Assembly: GCA_035653615.1 (NCBI GenBank) | Contig: DASRBN010000004.1 | Location: 157,257-221,256, forward strand | Direction of reading: 5' to 3' | Length of the DNA stretch: 64,000 bases | Source: Ktedonobacteraceae bacterium | GTDB lineage: Bacteria; Chloroflexota; Ktedonobacteria; Ktedonobacterales; Ktedonobacteraceae | In this document: positions 33,488-42,839 of the stretch, piece by piece | How the letters are laid out: the number at the start of each line of letters is the position of its first letter | How positions within the stretch are numbered: the first letter of the stretch is position 1 | The notes under the pieces: generated by a model | Told to the model about the DNA's origin: nothing | Database searches by the model: none | Seen by the model: only the letters and a program-made list of their open reading frames with translations | Position numbers and translations under genes: made by a program

Positions 33488-34888
33488 TTAAACTGTAGTG
33501 TTCCGCCGCGACAGGGAGGCTGTGGCCCTGGCAATAGAGCCAGGAGGAAGCCCAAACAGTGCGGGGTGGCTGACGACGCCGGTTGGCACCAGTAGATTCA
33601 GGAAGGTGCGTGTCACAACGACGGCGGTAAACATACTGATCAAAACACCCAGGAACAGGGTGGTGGCGAAGCCAACGATGATAGTGGCGCCAAAATTGCT
33701 GCCGAAGGCATACAGGACGGCGCAGGTAATCAACGTCGAACAGTTGGAGTCGCGAATTGATGGCCACGCGCGTTTCCACCCGATATCAATGGCGGAAGAT
33801 AGCAACCTGCCGGCGCGCAATTCCTCCTTGACTCGTTCAAAGATGAGTACATTGGCATCTACAGCCATACCGATGGAAAGAATGAACCCGGCAATACCAG
33901 CCAACGAAAGGGTTACGCCCACCAGTTTGAAGACTGCAAAGGTTGTACCGGCATAGAGCAGCAGCGCACAGTCGGCCAGCAATCCCGGCAGGCGGTAGTA
34001 GAGCAGCATGAAGAGGATGACGATGCCCAGGCCGATGGCGGCTGCGATCTCGCTTTTGTTGATAGAGTCCTGGCCCAGTGTTGGTCCAACGATCTGCTCA
34101 CTTTGAGGTGTGAACGAAATAGGTAACGCCCCATACTTCAGCAACGTCACAATTTGCTGGGCCTGCTGCTGGGTGAACCGGCCTGTGATCTGTCCGGGAC
34201 CATTGATGGCGCTTTGAATGACCGCCGATTCGATAACTTCGCGGTCAAGCGTCACGGTAAGATACTGGTATTGATTCTTCTGAGTGAAGGTGTAGAATTT
34301 GCCGACGGCATCACCTTTCATCTCGAAGTTGATATCCGGCTGCCCGGTGGTATCCTGCCCGACGTAAATGTTGTTGGCGTCGAGATCTTTGCCAGTGAAT
34401 TGCGGTTGGCCACCGGGATTGTACGCCGTGTATTGTGAAGGATCGAAAGTTGATCCAATCTGTAGCTGGGTTGGGCCGGTACTCCAAAACTCAAGCGTAC
34501 CGGTTTGCAGGAGTGAATTGACGGCTGCAAATGGGTCGCCGCTATTGAGTCCTGGCAACTCAACAGCAATGCTGGGTATGCCGTTAATCGTCTCTACACG
34601 AATATCCGGCTCGTTCACGCCCAGCCCGCCATTCACACGCTGCTCGATCTGGTCACGTGCGGCGGCAACATTTTCTGCAAGTGCAGATGAATCATAGTTC
34701 TGCGGGTTTTTGGGTACCAGTAGTACGCTTACGCCGCCTTGCAGATCGAGTCCTTCCTTGACCTTCAGTGGATTACTGTAGCCTAGAAAGCCGATATTAA
34801 TGCCGGGGTTGTTAGGCCAGTCAATATAGGCCGCACATGCCGCCAGCAAGATAATAAACAGGAGGAGAGTAAGTGTTCCTCGACGCAT
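33488..34888 (-). CDS. secD: Protein-export membrane protein SecD
   Basis: 466 residues. The first helix (LTLLLFIILLAACAAYI) is followed by GLDLQGGVSVLLVP, P1 periplasmic domains and a C-terminal five-helix RND-type bundle with AAIGLGIVILFMLLYYR and SIGMAVDANVLIFERVKEE, the SecD signature with its conserved Asp. It acts with SecF on the outer side of the SecYEG channel. Co-transcribed with secF. A strong promoter lies at 34978-35005 on the minus strand. Confidence 0.94.
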   Translation of the reverse strand: MRRGTLTLLLFIILLAACAAYIDWPNNPGINIGFLGYSNPLKVKEGLDLQGGVSVLLVPKNPQNYDSSALAENVAAARDQIEQRVNGGLGVNEPDIRVETINGIPSIAVELPGLNSGDPFAAVNSLLQTGTLEFWSTGPTQLQIGSTFDPSQYTAYNPGGQPQFTGKDLDANNIYVGQDTTGQPDINFEMKGDAVGKFYTFTQKNQYQYLTVTLDREVIESAVIQSAINGPGQITGRFTQQQAQQIVTLLKYGALPISFTPQSEQIVGPTLGQDSINKSEIAAAIGLGIVILFMLLYYRLPGLLADCALLLYAGTTFAVFKLVGVTLSLAGIAGFILSIGMAVDANVLIFERVKEELRAGRLLSSAIDIGWKRAWPSIRDSNCSTLITCAVLYAFGSNFGATIIVGFATTLFLGVLISMFTAVVVTRTFLNLLVPTGVVSHPALFGLPPGSIARATASLSRRNTTV

Positions 34889-34977
34889 AGGTGTTGTTTC
34901 CCCTTAAAGTCTCTATTTTACAAACAATTGCACGTTTGAAAAACTCACAACATATGAACCCGATAATGCTCCCGTGC

Positions 34978-35005
34978 AGTATAGCATAGTTGAGACCTGT
35001 TGCAA
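34978..35005 (-). promoter_or_regulatory. secD: Promoter of secDF (TTGCAA-16-TATACT with extended TG)
   Basis: On the minus strand TTGCAA (35000-35005) and TATACT (34978-34983) are 16 bases apart, with TGC directly before the -10. The leader to the secD ATG is about 85 bases. Confidence 0.65.
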
Positions 35006-35245
35006 ATCCCTTTTTGATTCACACGAAACGCTTTGCGGCTTTTTTCACCGCCTCTCCTGATGAATTTGAACAAGCAAAATTGGTCAGAAGCCTCTGTGAG
35101 AAGTCATTATGACTTTCGACACATGCGGAAAATAGGTCTTTTCGTACTCCTTTTTTCACCTTGCCTCAAGTATGCTGTTCTATATAACAGGTAATGCGCG
35201 GAACAGGATGATTGTTTCGGCGGCAGCCCCGGGTAGGGATTATCC
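35006..35245. other. Intergenic spacer upstream of secDF
   Basis: AT-rich non-coding DNA between the secDF promoter and the palindromic repeat. No gene or RNA recognised. Confidence 0.45.
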
Positions 35246-35382
35246 TGGTGATTACCTATAAGCGCGCCAGGGATTCTTCGTTGCACTCAGAATGACATGC
35301 CCCACCATGTCATTCTGAGTGCAACGAAGAATCCCTGGCGCCCTCCATGCAGCTGAGCCGACGGACTTCTGGGTAATCACCA
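35246..35382. repeat. Nested palindromic repeat element (MITE- or REP-like)
   Basis: An inner perfect inverted repeat has 36-bp arms at 35264-35299 and 35306-35341 around the loop CCCCAC. The arm contains ATTCTTCGTTGCACTCAGAA. An outer 11-bp pair, TGGTGATTACC (35246-35256) and GGTAATCACCA (35372-35382), encloses it. The RNA form would be a very stable hairpin. Similar ATTCTTCG...CTCAGAATGACA palindromes are a known dispersed class in Chloroflexota-like genomes. Confidence 0.85.
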
Positions 35383-35393
35383 AGATTATCATC

Positions 35394-35422
35394 TTGACAA
35401 CGAGAAAATGATATGTTATAAC
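35394..35422 (+). promoter_or_regulatory. Sigma-70 promoter for ABC transporter genes (TTGACA-17-TATAAC)
   Basis: A perfect -35 TTGACA at 35394-35399 and -10 TATAAC at 35417-35422, spacing 17, plus TGT just before the -10. One of the best promoters in the window. The leader of nearly 180 bases is AT-rich. Confidence 0.78.
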
Positions 35423-35611
35423 CTGCATGTATAGCAAAATGCTATATAAAGGTGCTTTATCCTGGTTTGTATCTTTCGTTCTCATTAATAGGAGATCAAA
35501 CCTTAAGCATGCTGATTCGTAAGCTCATAGGAAAGCTTTTTCTGAACGTTTCTGCCTGAGATTGGTATAGAGGCAATTTTTAAATCATCACAGAAGGAGT
35601 AATTGCTGTCA

Positions 35612-36361
35612 ATGGATGAAATGAAGACCGTAGAGGGTGCTACTCTACAAGAGACGAACCATCGCATCGTTATGGATGTACGCAATATCACCAAGAGTTT
35701 GCCGTTGGGCCGTGAGAGGATCGATATCCTGCGCGGCATCACCTTTCAGATTACGGGCGGCGAATTTGTTTCGATTGTTGGCCCTTCTGGTTCGGGCAAG
35801 AGCACGCTGCTGGGCATCATTGCCGGATTGGACAATCCCAGCAGCGGCCAGGTCTTGATTGATGGGGTGGACATCACGAAGATGAGCGAGGGCAGGCTGG
35901 CCGAGGTGCGCAATAACAAAATCGGCATGGTGTTCCAGGCATTTAACCTGATCCCGACGCTGACGGCGCAGGAAAATGTCGAAGTGCCCCTCTACGTTGG
36001 CAAGCACAAGGGTTCCCCTTCCGAACGCGCCAAAGAACTGCTGAACCTGGTTGGACTCTCCCATCGCCTGACGCACCGCCCGAACCAACTCTCCGGCGGC
36101 GAGCAGCAGCGCGTGGCGATTGCGCGGGCACTGGCGACCGACCCTGCCTTTGTGATTGCCGATGAGCCGACGGGCAACCTGGATGCCAAAAATGGTGAAA
36201 ATGTCCTCAAACTCATCGCCTACCTGCGCCAGGAGACCGGAAAAACTTTTATCATTGCTACCCATGACCCGGTTGTGGCTTCGCACGCCGACCGCGCCAT
36301 TCGTATCGTCGATGGCCAGATTGCTTCGATTGATGTTATCGGTGGGAGAATCACGCAATAA
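35612..36361 (+). CDS. ABC transporter ATP-binding protein (LolD/MacB type)
   Basis: 249 residues from ATG 35612; TTG 35603 is also in frame but too close to the AAGGAG. Walker [14 protein letters not shown]-loop [19 protein letters not shown], signature [16 protein letters not shown] and Walker [12 protein letters not shown] are complete. The sequence type is that of ATPases paired with FtsX-like permeases, which do not transport through the membrane but move lipoproteins, peptides or signals. The permease follows 84 bases later. Confidence 0.93.
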   Translation: MDEMKTVEGATLQETNHRIVMDVRNITKSLPLGRERIDILRGITFQITGGEFVSIVGPSGSGKSTLLGIIAGLDNPSSGQVLIDGVDITKMSEGRLAEVRNNKIGMVFQAFNLIPTLTAQENVEVPLYVGKHKGSPSERAKELLNLVGLSHRLTHRPNQLSGGEQQRVAIARALATDPAFVIADEPTGNLDAKNGENVLKLIAYLRQETGKTFIIATHDPVVASHADRAIRIVDGQIASIDVIGGRITQ

Positions 36362-36384
36362 TGCAGCGGTAGGCGATCATATAT

Positions 36385-36425
36385 GGCCGATGAATCGGCG
36401 CTGGGCGCGATCAATCGGCCCCTAC
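36385..36425 (+). repeat. 41-bp dispersed repeat, forward copy
   Basis: Identical, as reverse complement, to 50329-50369. The two ends (GGCCGATGAATCG and CGATCAATCGGCC) are imperfect inverted repeats, so each copy can form a hairpin. It lies between the ATPase stop and the permease start and would structure that mRNA. Confidence 0.85.
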
Positions 36426-36445
36426 GATAAATGGAGAATCATCTA

Positions 36446-39190
36446 ATGAAGGCTTCGATGTACTTCAACTATACTTCGCGTTCGTTGTTGCGGGGAGGGC
36501 AGCGGACAATCCTGGCGATCTTCTGTGTGGCCGTCGGCGTCATGGCGATTGTAGCCCTGCAATTAGTGGGAGAAATGATCAATGGCGCGCTGACAGGTAA
36601 TGTGCGCGATGCCAATGGGGGTGATATTGCCGTCACTTCCCAATCGGCGCCGTTCAATTCAAGCGATCTCTCCTTTTTTGACCAGCTTAAGAGCAATGGA
36701 ACTATCACCAACTACACAGCGTTTTATGCGACCAATGGTTCGAACGGCTTTGCTTCCTCGATCACGCAGTCATTTCAGTTGCTGGTCGTAAAACCCAATA
36801 CCTATCCGGTAGTGGATGCACCTACCTTCAATGCGCCTTCTAATGGCAGCATCCCAGGTTTGTTGCAGAATGACCAGGTGATTGTTGACCAGGCGCTGGC
36901 CGACCAGTATAACAAAAAAGTGGGCGATACCATGACCCTGCACGTCAATGGCAGGCAGGGGGGCTTGACGATGCCCGTCAAGATTGCCGGTATCGTGCAG
37001 GATAATGGCTCACTGGCGCAGAACAATGATGTGATGATCATTTCCGCTAGCGATTTTCAGGCCGCCAATCCGAATATTCCTCTAGTGTATACTGATGTCG
37101 ATATCACGGCTCCCCAGGCGAATATCAACCAGGCCGTCAAGGATATCCAGCAGAAGTTTCCTGCCGCCAACACGCAAACGGCAGCCGATGCTTTGAAGAA
37201 TAACCAGCAGCAGGTCGATTTTATCAAGAAGTTTCTGGAGATTGCTGGTCTGCTGGCCCTGCTGATTGGAGGCGTCGGCATCATCAACACGATGCAGGTG
37301 CTGCTCTCTCGTCGCAGGATTGAGATAGCCATGCTGAAGACGACCGGCTATCGCCGCTTCGACCTCTACCTGCTCTTCGGTATGGAAGCGGCTTTCTTAG
37401 GATTGATCGGCGGCGTGATCGGCGCGGGAGTAGCGATTGGCTTGAGCGCGCTCATTCGTATCCTGGTAGAAAACCTCTTCCCGGTTCTGATTCCATTTGT
37501 CTTAGACCCTGTGATTATCGGCGGCGGCGTCTTGATCGGCCTGGTTACGGCATTGATCTTTGGTTTGATGCCCATTGTGCAGGCTGCTAACATCCGTCCC
37601 TTGAATGTGATCCGCGAACTGCCGGAGGGCAATCGTGCCGGTAATATTGCCCTGACTGCTGGCCTGCTCCTGATTCTCTCGGTGTTATTCTGCCTGCTGG
37701 CCATTTTCATTCTGAATGATGTCGGGTTGGGTATCGGCGCGGTCTATGGCACCTTCATCTTCCTGGCCATCTTGAGCCTGTTCTTTGGCCTGGTGGTCTT
37801 CCTGATCAGCGTGCTGCCGGTGCCGGAGCACTTCTCGCCGCCATACCTGGCGCTGGTGATCGCGGGACTGGTCATTTCGGCCCTGATCTTCATCCCGTTG
37901 CCCGCGTTTGGCGGGTTGTTGTTCGTCGTCTCGTTGATGGGTATTGTCATTGTGCTGCTGCCGCGCTCGTGGAAATCCAGCACGAAACTGGCCCTGCGCA
38001 ACATCGGACGCCAGCGCGCGCGCACGACCACGACCATGCTTGCCCTCTTCGTCGGCGTCTTTACCATCGGCCTGATTCTGGTGCTGGGGCAGGACCTGCG
38101 CGACAAGATCAATAGTGCCCTGGCTAACAACCTCACTTATAACGTGATTACCCTCGCGAGTGGGAGCGAGGCGAATGGGCTGCAATCGCAACTGAATACG
38201 ATACCTGGCCTTGATCGTTCTCATTACGCCCAAAGAACGTTTGCCCAGGTTGTCCCTGTGGCTATTGATGGAACGCCCCTGTCCAGCCTGGTGTCGAGCG
38301 GCAATAGTTCAACCGGTCCTGGCAATTTGGGACGCGAAGGCACCTATGGACTCCTGGGTTCCATGGAGGGCTTTGATGTAGCCAATAACCAGCTGCCAAC
38401 CGGTATCACGATCAAGGATGGCAGTAATCTCAATCCCAGCAACGCGGGTCAAAATAGCGTCTTGTTGAATTACCTGTTCGAGCAGCTCGCGCCTCTTAAA
38501 GGCCATGTCCATGTAGGAAGCACGGTTACGTTTGCCAGTATAGATGGCAAGAGCGTACAAACTGCCACGGTGGTTGGCTTTTACCAAAGTAGTGGATTTA
38601 ACATACAATTCGGGGCGGTGTTTGCCACAAAGAATACAGTCGTTTCTCTCTCTCCCGCCGGTAATGTGACGAACATCTTCTATATGAAGATTGATCCGAA
38701 CCAGGTTGGCAAGGCTTTGAACGATATTGGCAGGATCGCGCCCAACGCTTCGGTCATTAACCTGGCGAACATCGGTGATTTTGTCAACCAGATTCTCAAT
38801 GATTTCCTGATCATCCTGGTAACGATTGCCTCGCTTTCTCTGCTGGCCGGAGTGATCATCATCGCCAACGCGGTAGCCCTGGCGATGCTGGAACGGCGGC
38901 GCGAACTGGGCATTCTCAAGTCTGTTGGTTATACCAGCAGAAGCGTGTTGAGCGAGGTGCTGATCGAGAACGGGGTCATAGGTGGCACAGGCGCATTGCT
39001 GGCAATGTTGCTGGTGACGCTGGCAACCAGCTTGCTGGGCACCTTTTTCTTCAAGACGGCTTTCGGAGTGAGCGCGTTTATTGCGCTCGGCCTGATTATC
39101 GGCATTGCGCTGCTGGCGATGGCGGTCGCGGCGCTGGTCGCGTGGGGAGCTGTACGGGTGAGGCCGTTGGAAGTGCTGAGATACGAGTGA
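36446..39190 (+). CDS. FtsX-like ABC transporter permease
   Basis: 914 residues from ATG 36446 (GGAG nine bases upstream). An N-terminal helix (residues about 20-45) is followed by a MacB-type periplasmic domain (about 55-250). Then come three helices of the first FtsX domain with the GVGIINTMQVLLSRRRIEIAMLKTTG motif, several more helices, a second periplasmic domain (about 540-740) and a second FtsX triple with ALAMLERRRELGILKSVGYTSRSVL. This is the ten-helix class seen in LolCE/YknZ-like exporters. Its ATPase is the gene upstream. Substrate unknown. Confidence 0.9.
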   Translation: MKASMYFNYTSRSLLRGGQRTILAIFCVAVGVMAIVALQLVGEMINGALTGNVRDANGGDIAVTSQSAPFNSSDLSFFDQLKSNGTITNYTAFYATNGSNGFASSITQSFQLLVVKPNTYPVVDAPTFNAPSNGSIPGLLQNDQVIVDQALADQYNKKVGDTMTLHVNGRQGGLTMPVKIAGIVQDNGSLAQNNDVMIISASDFQAANPNIPLVYTDVDITAPQANINQAVKDIQQKFPAANTQTAADALKNNQQQVDFIKKFLEIAGLLALLIGGVGIINTMQVLLSRRRIEIAMLKTTGYRRFDLYLLFGMEAAFLGLIGGVIGAGVAIGLSALIRILVENLFPVLIPFVLDPVIIGGGVLIGLVTALIFGLMPIVQAANIRPLNVIRELPEGNRAGNIALTAGLLLILSVLFCLLAIFILNDVGLGIGAVYGTFIFLAILSLFFGLVVFLISVLPVPEHFSPPYLALVIAGLVISALIFIPLPAFGGLLFVVSLMGIVIVLLPRSWKSSTKLALRNIGRQRARTTTTMLALFVGVFTIGLILVLGQDLRDKINSALANNLTYNVITLASGSEANGLQSQLNTIPGLDRSHYAQRTFAQVVPVAIDGTPLSSLVSSGNSSTGPGNLGREGTYGLLGSMEGFDVANNQLPTGITIKDGSNLNPSNAGQNSVLLNYLFEQLAPLKGHVHVGSTVTFASIDGKSVQTATVVGFYQSSGFNIQFGAVFATKNTVVSLSPAGNVTNIFYMKIDPNQVGKALNDIGRIAPNASVINLANIGDFVNQILNDFLIILVTIASLSLLAGVIIIANAVALAMLERRRELGILKSVGYTSRSVLSEVLIENGVIGGTGALLAMLLVTLATSLLGTFFFKTAFGVSAFIALGLIIGIALLAMAVAALVAWGAVRVRPLEVLRYE

Positions 39191-39200
39191 TACGGGATGG

Positions 39201-39237
39201 GGAGGGCATGGTCCGAGTCATCCGGCGTTTGCCCTCC
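39201..39237 (+). terminator. Possible hairpin after permease gene
   Basis: GGAGGGCA and TGCCCTCC pair over 8 bp, ten bases after the stop. No T-run follows, so termination is uncertain. Confidence 0.4.
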
Positions 39238-39315
39238 TCCAGGGGCGCTTGCATGCTCTCCTTATGTGTGCCACAATCCTTCTTTCTACAGGCACTTGAG
39301 CCATTTCAAGAGGAC

Positions 39316-39795
39316 CTACGCTTTTGGGAAGACTCCTCTCTCACCTATTGGAGCTGGAATTACCTGAGATGGTGATATCCCCAATGTCTGAGCAAAGAGT
39401 AAAAAGAACTTTTGATTGGGTACACGCATATCATCCTTGTTTACGTTAATCCATGGACACCCGGTAGGACCCATATCCATTTGCTGAACGTGCGTGCTAT
39501 CTTGAAGGAAACGAAGGTGATAGATTAGACCATCGGCACCTGGACAAGAACTCGTCCCTGTCGTTGATACTTGGGGGAGAGCCAGAGCAGCATCATACAG
39601 CTTTTGTACAGCATTAGCATTGGTGATAGTACGTGAAAGTGGAGGAAAACTGTTTCCTGGTAGGGTGCTGGAACGGACAACCTGAAGTGTTGTCGGCCTG
39701 AAAGACGTTGAGGCATCAGATCCTGCACCACAAGAGAGTACTAATAAGGAGAATAGTAAAAGGAATGGCATAAGAATTGGTACTTTCCACTTCAC
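39316..39795 (-). CDS. Putative lipoprotein
   Basis: 159 residues. The signal peptide ends in a lipobox (LVLSC, Cys at residue 22). The mature part has two or three cysteines and aromatic/charged stretches (YHLRFLQDSTHVQQMDMG), without a recognised family. It is convergent with the permease gene. Probably an outer-face protein of unknown function. Confidence 0.6.
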   Translation of the reverse strand: MKWKVPILMPFLLLFSLLVLSCGAGSDASTSFRPTTLQVVRSSTLPGNSFPPLSRTITNANAVQKLYDAALALPQVSTTGTSSCPGADGLIYHLRFLQDSTHVQQMDMGPTGCPWINVNKDDMRVPNQKFFLLFAQTLGISPSQVIPAPIGERGVFPKA

Positions 39796-39998
39796 TGAGC
39801 ACCTCCTGCTCCGATTTTAGTGAAATTACAGGTTTGCTTCGGCCTTCTTACTCATCCCACAACTTTGCGCCTGGCATTACATTTAGAATGCATAAGCGAC
39901 AGCATATACTTATCTCTATAAACGCATTCCTATCGAGAAGACGATCCTTTGCAATAATTTGTTCCATTCCTTAGTCCGGTCGTTTATGAAAGCCTGTT
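39796..39998. other. AT-rich gap upstream of the lipoprotein gene
   Basis: Should contain the minus-strand lipoprotein promoter. No recognisable gene. Confidence 0.35.
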
Positions 39999-40025
39999 TG
40001 AGCCAAATGCCAGGCATTTGGCTCA
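39999..40025. repeat. Perfect 13-bp-arm palindrome
   Basis: TGAGCCAAATGCC, one base, then GGCATTTGGCTCA. The hairpin could terminate the minus-strand fragment to its right or act as an operator; no T-run on either side. Confidence 0.6.
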
Positions 40026-40091
40026 GTAATAGTAGCATGTGATCAAATGTAACAGCAAGCAAGCATAGAATAATGCTGGTGCTTCCTCCGC

Positions 40092-40394
40092 TTATGGATA
40101 GCAAGAGCCATAGCTATTGCCATAATTATACCAGCGGTTGGTAAAGGTATTATTGTTATTCACTGATAACCCATCAGGATAAGCGAGGTACTCGTCACTG
40201 CCACCATGACCGTTGGGGCCAGCATCATACATCAAGAGCTGAGTATTAACGAAGGAATTGGGATTTGCCCAAGGCGCACCCTTGTAGTTTGCCTGAGCCA
40301 GGACATTAGACCATTGCGTGTAGTGAAAATCAGCCAGTGATTTGTAGGTATACCCAGCTCCACAACCAGGGCGTTCATCAACAAAGAGAGCCAA
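40092..40394 (-). pseudogene. Orphan C-terminal fragment of a secreted protein
   Basis: The frame of about 100 residues (GYTYKSLADFHYTQWSNVL, NNNNTFTNRWYNYGNSYGSCYP) is rich in Y, N, W and G, as in extracellular protein tails. It begins with a TTG right after an in-frame stop, without signal peptide or ribosome site. It is most likely the remains of a longer gene. Family not recognised. Confidence 0.4.
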
Positions 40395-40698
40395 ATCGAC
40401 AATTTAGAACAAGGGACTATGTTAATTGTCTATATACCGGAAAAGATTCGGCAGAACAGAGTATAAGATGATATACCCATCAAAATCTTTAAAGCAGTTG
40501 CGCGTCAATGACTTCTAGGTGGTAAACAGATAATGATATTCTATAAAGAGAAAATATCACAGTGATGTTAAATGGCTAATAGTTAATACAAGATGCGTTA
40601 CAAAAAATATTAAAAATAAAACATTGAATAATTGTAAATAGTATAACCCATCAGTTTCCGTTTGTCAATACTTTTTACTGTTATTAATATGCCCAATT
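40395..40698. other. AT-rich intergenic region
   Basis: About 300 bases, noticeably richer in A/T than neighbouring DNA. Many short stop-filled frames and no gene or hairpin of note. Confidence 0.45.
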
Positions 40699-40728
40699 TG
40701 GAATGCTCCCGTTTCATATGTTATACTT
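40699..40728 (+). promoter_or_regulatory. Promoter for the acyl-CoA synthetase gene
   Basis: TTGGAA (40699-40704) and TATACT (40723-40728) are 18 bases apart, with TGT before the -10. The leader of about 115 bases holds a 17-codon frame. Confidence 0.6.
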
Positions 40729-40762
40729 TCAAGCAATAAGACCTTTCGCGCCGGAGATCATC

Positions 40763-40816
40763 ATGCAAGGTATTGCCAGAATCAATGGCGAGTATGTCGA
40801 TTGTGGAGGCGATTAA
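40763..40816 (+). CDS. Possible 17-residue leader peptide
   Basis: ATG 40763 has GGAG six bases upstream. The peptide is MQGIARINGEYVDCGGD, ending in TAA 37 bases before the synthetase start. It has no run of a single amino acid of the kind seen in attenuators. Whether it is translated is an inference from the ribosome site. Confidence 0.35.
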   Translation: MQGIARINGEYVDCGGD

Positions 40817-40852
40817 GCCAGTAAAAGTAGCGATTCTTCAGGAGGTCATCCA

Positions 40853-42463
40853 ATGGAAACACCTTTAACCCCGCTCGATTTTCTGCGCCGCGCCCGGCGG
40901 TTGTATCCTGATCGTGAAGCTGTTGTCGATGGAGACTTGCGTTTGACGTATGCGGAGTTTGGCAAACGCTGTGATCGCTGGTCTGCCGCGCTCCAGCAAC
41001 TGGGCGTCGGTAAGGGCGATCGCGTTGCCTATATTGCTCCCAATACACATGCCCAGCTTGAATCGTTTTACGCGGTACCTCAGATAGGGGCTGTGCTCGT
41101 ACCGATCAACTACCGTCTCATCGCCAGTGATTTTGCCTATATCATCCAGCATAGTGGAGCGAAGGTTGTTTGCGTTCACAGCGACTACCTGGATGTCGTT
41201 GAGGGTATTCGTCATGAACTACCGGAGGTCAGGCATTTCGTTGCGCTTGAAGGCCTGACGGATTCCTTACGCGAAGCAGGCTGGCTGGACTATGAGACTA
41301 CGCTGGCGAACGCGCCGGAGACGTTCACCCGTCCCGAGATTGCCGAAGATGATTTGCTGACCATCAACTATACAAGCGGCACAACCTCGCGGCCCAAGGG
41401 CGTTATGATTACCCATCGCAATGCCTATATGAACGTTGTTGGAACCCTGATCCATATCTCGATGTCACCGGCAGACCGCTACCTGTGGACGCTGCCCATG
41501 TTCCATGCCAATGGTTGGACCTTCGTCTGGACTGTCACTGCCGTTGGTGGCACGCATATCTGCCTGCGCAAGGTGGAACCGGTTGCGATCTTCACGCTGA
41601 TACGCGATGAGAGGGTAACGCTGCTCTGCGCCGCGCCGACGGTACTTATCAGCATCGCCAGCGCACCTGAAAATGTGCGCGGTATCTTGCTTTCCGCGGA
41701 TACCGGTTCGGAGCGCAGGAAAGTGCGCGTGCTGACCGCAGGGGCGCCACCTGCCGCCGCGACCATCGAGCGCGTCGAAGGCGAACTGGGCTGGGAGATC
41801 ACACAGGTCTATGGCCTGACCGAGACGGCTCCTTTCATTACGATCTGCGAGCCGCGCCCGGAGCATGCCGCGCTCTCCCCACAGGAGCGGGCGATCATCA
41901 AAGCGCGCCAGGGAGTGGAACTGGTGACTTCTGGCGAACTGCTGGTCGTTGATGAACAGGGCAACGAGGTTCCCCACGATGGGGCGACGATTGGCGAGAT
42001 TGTGGCGCGCGGCAACGTCGTTATGAAAGGCTACTACAATGATCCCGAGGCTACGGCACGTGCTTTCGAGGGTGGCTGGTTTCATACGGGCGACGCCGCG
42101 GTTGTCCATCCCGATGGCTATGCCGAGATTCGCGACCGCATGAAGGATGTGATCATCAGCGGGGGTGAAAACATTTCCTCAATCGAGGTTGAGGGCGTGC
42201 TCCTGCGTCACCCCGCTGTGCAGGAGGCGGCGGTGGTTGGTCTGCCCGATGAACGCTGGGGCGAGGCGCCGCACGCATTCGTTGTCCTCAAGCCTGGACA
42301 GAGTGCGACGGAGGAGGAGCTACGCACCTTCGTTCGCGACAACATGGCGCACTTCAAAGTGCCGAAGACGGTTACGTTTATCCCTGAATTGCCCAAGACT
42401 GCTACCGGCAAGATTCAGAAATATGTGCTTCGCGGCGGCAGGGCTGCGATTGCCGCGCAGTAA
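40853..42463 (+). CDS. Acyl-CoA synthetase (AMP-forming fatty-acid-CoA ligase)
   Basis: 536 residues, a usual length. The AMP-binding signature YTSGTTSRPKGVMITHRN, the second motif QVYGLTETAPF, the GWFHTGDAA hinge region and the C-terminal lysine in PKTATGKIQKYVLR are present. It adenylates a carboxylic acid and forms the CoA thioester. CAGGAGG stands seven bases before the ATG. Sequence type is that of medium/long or branched fatty-acid ligases. It may feed the acyl-CoA genes at 47814-54125, although kinases lie between. Confidence 0.9.
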   Translation: METPLTPLDFLRRARRLYPDREAVVDGDLRLTYAEFGKRCDRWSAALQQLGVGKGDRVAYIAPNTHAQLESFYAVPQIGAVLVPINYRLIASDFAYIIQHSGAKVVCVHSDYLDVVEGIRHELPEVRHFVALEGLTDSLREAGWLDYETTLANAPETFTRPEIAEDDLLTINYTSGTTSRPKGVMITHRNAYMNVVGTLIHISMSPADRYLWTLPMFHANGWTFVWTVTAVGGTHICLRKVEPVAIFTLIRDERVTLLCAAPTVLISIASAPENVRGILLSADTGSERRKVRVLTAGAPPAAATIERVEGELGWEITQVYGLTETAPFITICEPRPEHAALSPQERAIIKARQGVELVTSGELLVVDEQGNEVPHDGATIGEIVARGNVVMKGYYNDPEATARAFEGGWFHTGDAAVVHPDGYAEIRDRMKDVIISGGENISSIEVEGVLLRHPAVQEAAVVGLPDERWGEAPHAFVVLKPGQSATEEELRTFVRDNMAHFKVPKTVTFIPELPKTATGKIQKYVLRGGRAAIAAQ

Positions 42464-42493
42464 TCTATCCATTCTATTGATAATTGGGGCGAG

Positions 42494-42518
42494 GGGGCGG
42501 AGCAAGCTTCTCCGCCCC
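42494..42518 (+). terminator. Hairpin after acyl-CoA synthetase
   Basis: A 9-bp stem (GGGGCGGAG / CTCCGCCCC) with a seven-base loop, 31 bases after the stop. No T-run follows. Confidence 0.45.
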
Positions 42519-42839
42519 ACTTTCCCGCAACCCCCGCCCCGACTGGATTGGGGCGAGGTCGCTTTCCTTCAGAATTACACTTATAAGCGGAGCAAGCTCT
42601 CCCATCTAACCTTTACCTGGTGATTGCCCAGAGGTGAACTTGCCTCATCCAGGGAACTTATGGGGAATCACCAGACCTTTACCACTTTTTGTTTTTCTCA
42701 AATTTTCGTTACAATAACGCCTTTGCCTGCTTTCCATCGCCCCACTAAAATTCCCGTCATACGGCGTATACAAAGCAAGTACCCCGGTGGACATATGTGT
42801 ATCACTGTGAGAAATATATCCTGGAGTGGAGCGTCTGGA
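42519..42839. other. Intergenic region before the Ser/Thr kinase
   Basis: Holds a GGGGCGAGG repeat that echoes the hairpin just upstream (42485-42560), the inverted repeat at 42617-42674, and a possible weak promoter (TTGTTT at 42689 and TACAAT at 42710, only 15 bases apart). No gene. Confidence 0.4.
42617..42674. repeat. Inverted repeat related to the 35246-35382 outer arms
   Basis: CTGGTGATT (42617-42625) pairs with AATCACCAG (42666-42674). The words are almost those of the outer arms at 35246 and 35372 (TGGTGATTACC / GGTAATCACCA), but the inside is different. It may belong to the same family of small palindromic elements. Confidence 0.55.

Noticed and set aside
35645..36358. A 237-codon minus-strand frame
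   Set aside because: Antisense to the clearly identified ABC ATPase; no ribosome site.
41465..42109. A 214-codon minus-strand frame
   Set aside because: Antisense to the acyl-CoA synthetase gene, without motifs or ribosome site.
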